From positions 1 to 9,599 of the forward strand of contig DGTB01000042.1 of the NCBI GenBank assembly GCA_002394185.1: a DNA stretch of 9,599 bases, given 5' to 3'. The stretch is from Bacteroidales bacterium UBA4347. Lineage in GTDB: Bacteria > Bacteroidota > Bacteroidia > Bacteroidales > P3. The notes under the pieces are model-generated. The model searched no databases, had not been told where the DNA came from, and worked only from the letters and a program-made list of their open reading frames with translations. Positions 6,441 to 9,599 of this stretch are shown piece by piece. Within the stretch, counting starts at the first letter, position 1; the number at the start of each line of letters is the position of its first letter. Made by a program: the position numbers and the translations under genes.

Positions 6441-7456
6441 TACTTGGTCAGTTTGAAGTATTTCATCAGCACGCGCAGGCCGATGTAGCGCTCGCGGCGC
6501 AGGTCGCGGAACTGATTCACATACTCGTTGGCGCGTCGGGCTATCTCTTTGGCTTCGTCGGGGTGGCTGCTGTAGTAATCCAGCTGCGCTTCGAGGTCGC
6601 TGTAGTCGTCTTTCACCTCGATGTAGTGCACTCCCGGCACCAGCCGTTCCTCCATGAACCACGATTCGCATGTGGGGCGTGGCATCACGGCCAGCGAGTT
6701 GCTCGACATTACCCATCGCAGGTTCGACGCCACATCGTTGCCTTCCAGCGCCATGATATAGCGATAGTCGAGGTGCTCGTAGAGCGACAGGCGCGGCGCG
6801 GCATTCCCCGAGTTGGGAATCTTCTCCTCTGTGAAGGGGCTTCCTCCCGACAGGGTGTTGGCCACGTCGACGCGGCTATTGTCGGCATACATGTTGCAGA
6901 ACTTGAGCCGGTTTGGACGCTGCCCGATATAGCCGCGGAAGATGGCGCGGTCCTGTTTCTTTTCGAAGGGTATTTGGTCTTTCAGGAAGACGTAGTGGCG
7001 GCATTTATCGAGTTTCAGCAGCACGCTGTTGCTATTGTCCTCGGCGCCCACGGCGTGAGGGTCGTTCTTGAGGCTGCGGCTTTTGACGATGGAGGGGTAG
7101 GGCGGTATGTCGCGCACATCGCCGAAGACGTAGTTCCATCGCAGCTGCGGGTCGAACCATTGCAACAGCTCTCGGCTGTCGTAGTAGTACGTGCTGCCAT
7201 GGCTGCGCTTCTGTAAACCTCCTATACATTGGGCTCCGGGGCCCAGGTCGCGATGCTCGTTGAAGCGGCAATAGTAGTTCACCCGGTCTTCCACATAGGC
7301 CTCGTCGTACAGTTTGCGGCAGGTCTCCAGTTCTCTCTCCAGGCGATTGGAGAATAACTTATCGGGCAGTAAATCTCTAAAGCCGGCTTTTATGTAGTAG
7401 CCGACTTTAGAGTTTTTGCCGCTGTGCAAGATATAGCCTATGGTTGCGTTAGCCAT
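6440..7456 (-). CDS. Glycosyltransferase family 90 (LpsA/CAP10-like)
   Basis: This 338-residue protein is a GT90-type glycosyltransferase, the family of bacterial LpsA-like LPS core glycosyltransferases and eukaryotic CAP10/POGLUT enzymes. Diagnostic segments are PPYPSIVKSRS (118-128), RAIFRGYIGQRPNR (170-183), the signature LEGNDVASNLRWVMSSNSL (237-255), and ESWFMEERLVPGVHYIEV (264-281). There is no signal peptide or transmembrane helix, so it should act on the cytoplasmic side of the inner membrane using a nucleotide sugar. Glucose or xylose transfer is known in the family; the donor here cannot be read. It starts 5 nt after the DUF349 gene stop, and its TAA overlaps the GldB-like ATG. The LtaS-like gene two places downstream suggests work on the same surface glycan or lipooligosaccharide. 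Confidence 0.88.
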   Translation of the reverse strand: MANATIGYILHSGKNSKVGYYIKAGFRDLLPDKLFSNRLERELETCRKLYDEAYVEDRVNYYCRFNEHRDLGPGAQCIGGLQKRSHGSTYYYDSRELLQWFDPQLRWNYVFGDVRDIPPYPSIVKSRSLKNDPHAVGAEDNSNSVLLKLDKCRHYVFLKDQIPFEKKQDRAIFRGYIGQRPNRLKFCNMYADNSRVDVANTLSGGSPFTEEKIPNSGNAAPRLSLYEHLDYRYIMALEGNDVASNLRWVMSSNSLAVMPRPTCESWFMEERLVPGVHYIEVKDDYSDLEAQLDYYSSHPDEAKEIARRANEYVNQFRDLRRERYIGLRVLMKYFKLTK

Positions 7457-7461
7457 GGGAC

Positions 7462-9399
7462 TTATTGTTCGTTTTCGCTTTTCTCCTCTTTCTCGGCCTT
7501 TTCGGCATCGTTGAGGATACGCAGTTTGGCCTGCATGAGGGCAATCTGCTGACGGGCACCCTGCATCTTCTTTTCGAACTCCTGCTTCAGCAGGTCGGCC
7601 TGCTTGCTCGAGGCCAGGAATCCCAGGTTGTTCTCCCAGAGGGCCAGGTCGCTGCGCAGTTTCTCAATCTTCTCCTGCAGCTCCTGCTTCTCGTTGCTTA
7701 CAAAGCGACGGGCATCGCTGCCGGCATTGCGGATACGCTCGCGATAGGCGGTCTCTTCGGCCTCGCGGGCGCTGATTTTCAGCTGTTCGAAGATGCGGTC
7801 GATTTCGCCGCGGAACTCCTTGTGGAGACGCTCCTTCTCGGCCATGGGCACAAAGCCCACCTCGGCCCAGCGGCGCTGGAATTCCTTGATGGCGTTGAGG
7901 TTTTCCTCGCGGTTGTCGCCGAATTGGTGAGCCTTCAGCTCGGCGAGGATGGCCTCTTTGGCAGCCAGGTTCTCGCTTTCCGAGCTGCGGCGCTCGGCGA
8001 AGAACTCGCTCTTTTTGGCGAAGAATTCGTCGCATGCTTTGCGGAAGCGCTGCCACACCTTTTCGCTCACCTTGCGGCTGGTGGTGCCGATGCTCTTCCA
8101 CTCCTGCTGCAGCTGGAGCAGCTCCTCGGTGGCGTGCTTCCAGTCCTCACGCTTGGCGATGGCTTCGGCCTTCAGGCAGAGGTCCACCTTCTTCTGGTAG
8201 TTGGCTTCCTGCTCGTCGCGGATGGAGCCGAAGTATTCTTTCTTCTCGCTGTAGTGCTTGTCGATCATGCCTTTGAACTTGGTCCAGATTTCCTCGTTCA
8301 TCTCGCGTGGCACGGGGCCGATGGTCTTCCACACCTTCAGCAGCTCGTCGAGGGCGGTGGTGGTGTCGTTCCACTCCTTGGTGGTTTCGGGGCGCTTGGC
8401 GGTGAGCTCGGTGGCCTTGTCCACCAGAGCCTGCTTGGCCAGCAGGTTGTTGTCCAGTTCTTCCTTGCGCTGGTCGTAGTATTCGCGACGGCGCTCGTCG
8501 ATCTGGTTGGCGGCGTTGCAGAAACGCTGCCAGATGTCCTCGTTCTGCTCCGTGGGCACGGGGCCTATCTCCTTCCAGCGGGCACGCAGGTCCTGCAGCC
8601 CCTTGAAGGCTTTGGTCACCGAGGGTTCCATGATGAGCTCTTCGGCGCTTTCGCAAAGTTTTATCTTCTCCTCGAGGTTGCGCTTCTGGTCGAGGGCGCG
8701 GAGCTCGCGGTTGATTTTCAGTTTGTTGAAGAATTGTTCAATCTGGAAGTGATAGTTCTGCCAGAGGTCGTTCATCTGCTCGCGGGGCACCTCGCCGATG
8801 GCTTTCCAGCGCTCCTGGATGTTGTTGAACTTGTCCATGGCGGTGCGCACCTGCTCGTCCTCGGAGTCGATGAGTTGGCGCATCTCCTCGATGAGGGCCT
8901 GCTTGGCCTCGAGGTTGCGCTGTTTCTGGGCCTCGATTTCCTCCATGTATTTCTGTCGTGCGGCGCGGTACTGGTCGTGCAGACGGTGCATCTCTTCGGC
9001 CACGGCGTCGTTCTCGTATTGGTACTCGTCCTTGTTGCCGCCTTCGGCGATGAACTTCTCGAAGGCTGCGTTCTGCACCTCGCGGTTCAGCTCGTTGAAG
9101 CGGGTGCGGATGGAGGCTACACGGTTTTTGATTTTCTGTACATCCTGACCCATCAGCTCTTTCATGGCCGCGACGAGCTCTTCGCGAGTGCATGCGCTGT
9201 AGTCGGGCTCGGGCTCTGCTTCAGCTTCAGCTTCGGCGGCAGGGGCCGCTGCGGCTGCCTCGGGGGCTGGGGCTTCGGCGACGACGGGCGTCTCCGTGGG
9301 CTCGGCGGGGGCGATTGGGGTTTCGGCTGCCTCGACGGCGGCGTTCTCAGTGTTCGGCAGAGCGTCTGCGGCGTTCTGCAGGGTGTTGGTCTCTTCCAT
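7462..9399 (-). CDS. Five-repeat DUF349 domain protein
   Basis: This 645-residue acidic, highly helical and probably cytoplasmic protein is built from DUF349 repeats. Residues 1-66 are a disordered Ala/Glu/Pro-rich tail. Five repeats follow, marked by a conserved Trp-containing motif: RWKAIGEVP (W198), RWKEIGPVP (W275), VWKTIGPVP (W357), EWKSIGTTS (W434) and RWAEVGFVP (W511). Spacing is 77, 82, 77 and 77 residues. Four repeats continue with a second tryptophan about 13-15 residues later; the fifth has His there. A coiled coil (about 565-645) ends in a charged Lys/Glu tail. No signal peptide or membrane segment is present. The function of DUF349 is not firmly established; a scaffold role is only a guess. 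It is the first gene of the minus-strand operon, with a good promoter upstream and GT90 5 nt downstream. Confidence 0.9.
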   Translation of the reverse strand: MEETNTLQNAADALPNTENAAVEAAETPIAPAEPTETPVVAEAPAPEAAAAAPAAEAEAEAEPEPDYSACTREELVAAMKELMGQDVQKIKNRVASIRTRFNELNREVQNAAFEKFIAEGGNKDEYQYENDAVAEEMHRLHDQYRAARQKYMEEIEAQKQRNLEAKQALIEEMRQLIDSEDEQVRTAMDKFNNIQERWKAIGEVPREQMNDLWQNYHFQIEQFFNKLKINRELRALDQKRNLEEKIKLCESAEELIMEPSVTKAFKGLQDLRARWKEIGPVPTEQNEDIWQRFCNAANQIDERRREYYDQRKEELDNNLLAKQALVDKATELTAKRPETTKEWNDTTTALDELLKVWKTIGPVPREMNEEIWTKFKGMIDKHYSEKKEYFGSIRDEQEANYQKKVDLCLKAEAIAKREDWKHATEELLQLQQEWKSIGTTSRKVSEKVWQRFRKACDEFFAKKSEFFAERRSSESENLAAKEAILAELKAHQFGDNREENLNAIKEFQRRWAEVGFVPMAEKERLHKEFRGEIDRIFEQLKISAREAEETAYRERIRNAGSDARRFVSNEKQELQEKIEKLRSDLALWENNLGFLASSKQADLLKQEFEKKMQGARQQIALMQAKLRILNDAEKAEKEEKSENEQ

Positions 9400-9452
9400 C
9401 TTGATGGTTTTTTGTTTGTAGAACTACTTATATAATAATAAGTTAAAAGTTT

Positions 9453-9466
9453 AAAGCTCGCGCTTT
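9453..9466 (-). promoter_or_regulatory. Small GNRA-capped hairpin in leader of DUF349 operon
   Basis: On the minus strand the sequence AAAGC-GCGA-GCTTT forms a perfect 5-bp stem closed by a GCGA tetraloop of the stable GNRA class. It lies in the predicted 5' untranslated region, between the promoter (9486-9516) and the start codon (9399). It is short and may be incidental. No known riboswitch or ribosomal-protein leader is recognised. Confidence 0.25.
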
Positions 9467-9485
9467 CCTTTTCGGAGAGCAAATG

Positions 9486-9516
9486 CAAAAATAACATTTT
9501 TTTTTGATACGGCAAA
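9486..9516 (-). promoter_or_regulatory. Bacteroidetes-type promoter of the DUF349 operon
   Basis: Reading the minus strand, TTTG (9516-9513) is followed by exactly 19 nt and then TATTTTTG (9493-9486). This matches both boxes of the Bacteroidetes primary sigma consensus TTTG-N19-TAnnTTTG. Transcription would begin near 9480, leaving a leader of about 80 nt before the ATG at 9399. Homopolymer tracts surround both boxes. The first half of the spacer carries CCGTATC, a motif repeated further upstream, which may be an operator. Confidence 0.6.
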
Positions 9517-9533
9517 AAAAAAGTGCTTCCCTG

Positions 9534-9588
9534 TCTCCTGTCCGTTTCCTTATCCCACCCCATAGGCCCCTCTTAGGTATCCGATACG
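9534..9588 (-). repeat. Degenerate 11-bp periodic G-rich array upstream of DUF349 operon
   Basis: Read on the minus strand from 9588, successive 11-mers are CGTATCGGATA, CCTAAGAGGGG, CCTATGGGGTG, GGATAAGGAAA and CGGACAGGAGA. GG falls at or within one base of unit positions 7-8 in all five, and A (or T) sits at position 4. The first unit matches the left-end unit CGTATCGGGTA at 10 of 11 bases. The array lies upstream of the promoter with its G-rich strand as the coding strand, the same relation as at the left end. Degeneracy makes the call tentative. Confidence 0.4.
9577..9587. promoter_or_regulatory. Perfect GTATC-C-GATAC inverted repeat
   Basis: An 11-bp dyad with 5-bp arms and a single central base overlaps the outermost copy of GCCGTATCGG (9581-9590). 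It is about 60 bp upstream of the -33 box. A further GATAC half-site (9506-9510) sits in the promoter spacer exactly 77 bp away. A dyad plus an in-phase half-site suits a dimeric regulator, but no known operator is recognised. Confidence 0.3.
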
Positions 9589-9599
9589 GCATATCTTAT

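Noticed and set aside
6441..6716. N-terminal extension of the GldB-like frame
   Set aside because: It would place the lipoprotein signal peptide internally and overlaps the conserved C-terminus of GT90.
7780..8830. Repeated sequence in the DUF349 gene as an assembly artefact
   Set aside because: The repeats match at protein level only; the nucleotide copies are well diverged, as expected for an old repeat protein.
7465..9435. 656-codon open frame antisense to the DUF349 gene
   Set aside because: It mirrors the DUF349 frame on the opposite strand and yields a Leu/Val/Gly-rich sequence with no domain. GC-rich codon use in the true gene suppresses stops in this antisense frame.

Overview
The window looks like a chromosomal segment from a GC-rich member of the Bacteroidetes, probably Bacteroidales. 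Three things point there. There is a GldB-type gliding lipoprotein and a long multi-repeat DUF349 protein. There is a TTTG-N19-TATTTTTG promoter, which matches the Bacteroidetes -33/-7 consensus. The genes lack Shine-Dalgarno sequences and have AT-rich leaders. The coding density is high, with nine genes. I see no tRNA, rRNA, CRISPR array, insertion sequence or integrase, and no stretch over 300 bases without a gene.

Left block (141-2296, + strand): a tight three-gene envelope cluster. It encodes an MltD-like lytic transglycosylase with a C-terminal LysM, a small FtsB/DivIC-type septum protein, and an NlpC/P60 (C40) lipoprotein endopeptidase. Gaps are 3 nt, then a 4-nt ATGA overlap. The cluster joins glycan cleavage, a division-scaffold protein and peptide cleavage in one probable transcript.

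Right block (9399-2365, - strand): a roughly 7-kb probable operon of six genes. In transcription order these are a five-repeat DUF349 protein, a GT90 (LpsA/CAP10) glycosyltransferase, a GldB-like lipoprotein, an LtaS-like membrane phosphoglycerol transferase of the sulfatase fold, a DgkB/YegS-type diacylglycerol (or sphingoid) kinase, and an SUI1/eIF1-like YciH protein. Junctions are +5, TAATG, +19, ATGA and ATGA. The most suggestive pairing is the translationally coupled LtaS-like enzyme and lipid kinase. In Gram-positives, DgkB recycles the diacylglycerol that LtaS releases, so this may be a Gram-negative surface-glycan phosphoglycerol-decoration system with its own lipid recycling.

The two blocks converge on a 68-bp gap (2297-2364) holding palindromes that probably serve as a shared terminator. 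At each outer end, the leader of the first gene carries unusual 11-bp-periodic, G-rich sequence in the same orientation relative to its gene. Both leaders contain the 10-mer GCCGTATCGG. The left leader also has six closely spaced G-runs (a G-quadruplex motif). This shared leader architecture is the main non-coding novelty of the window.
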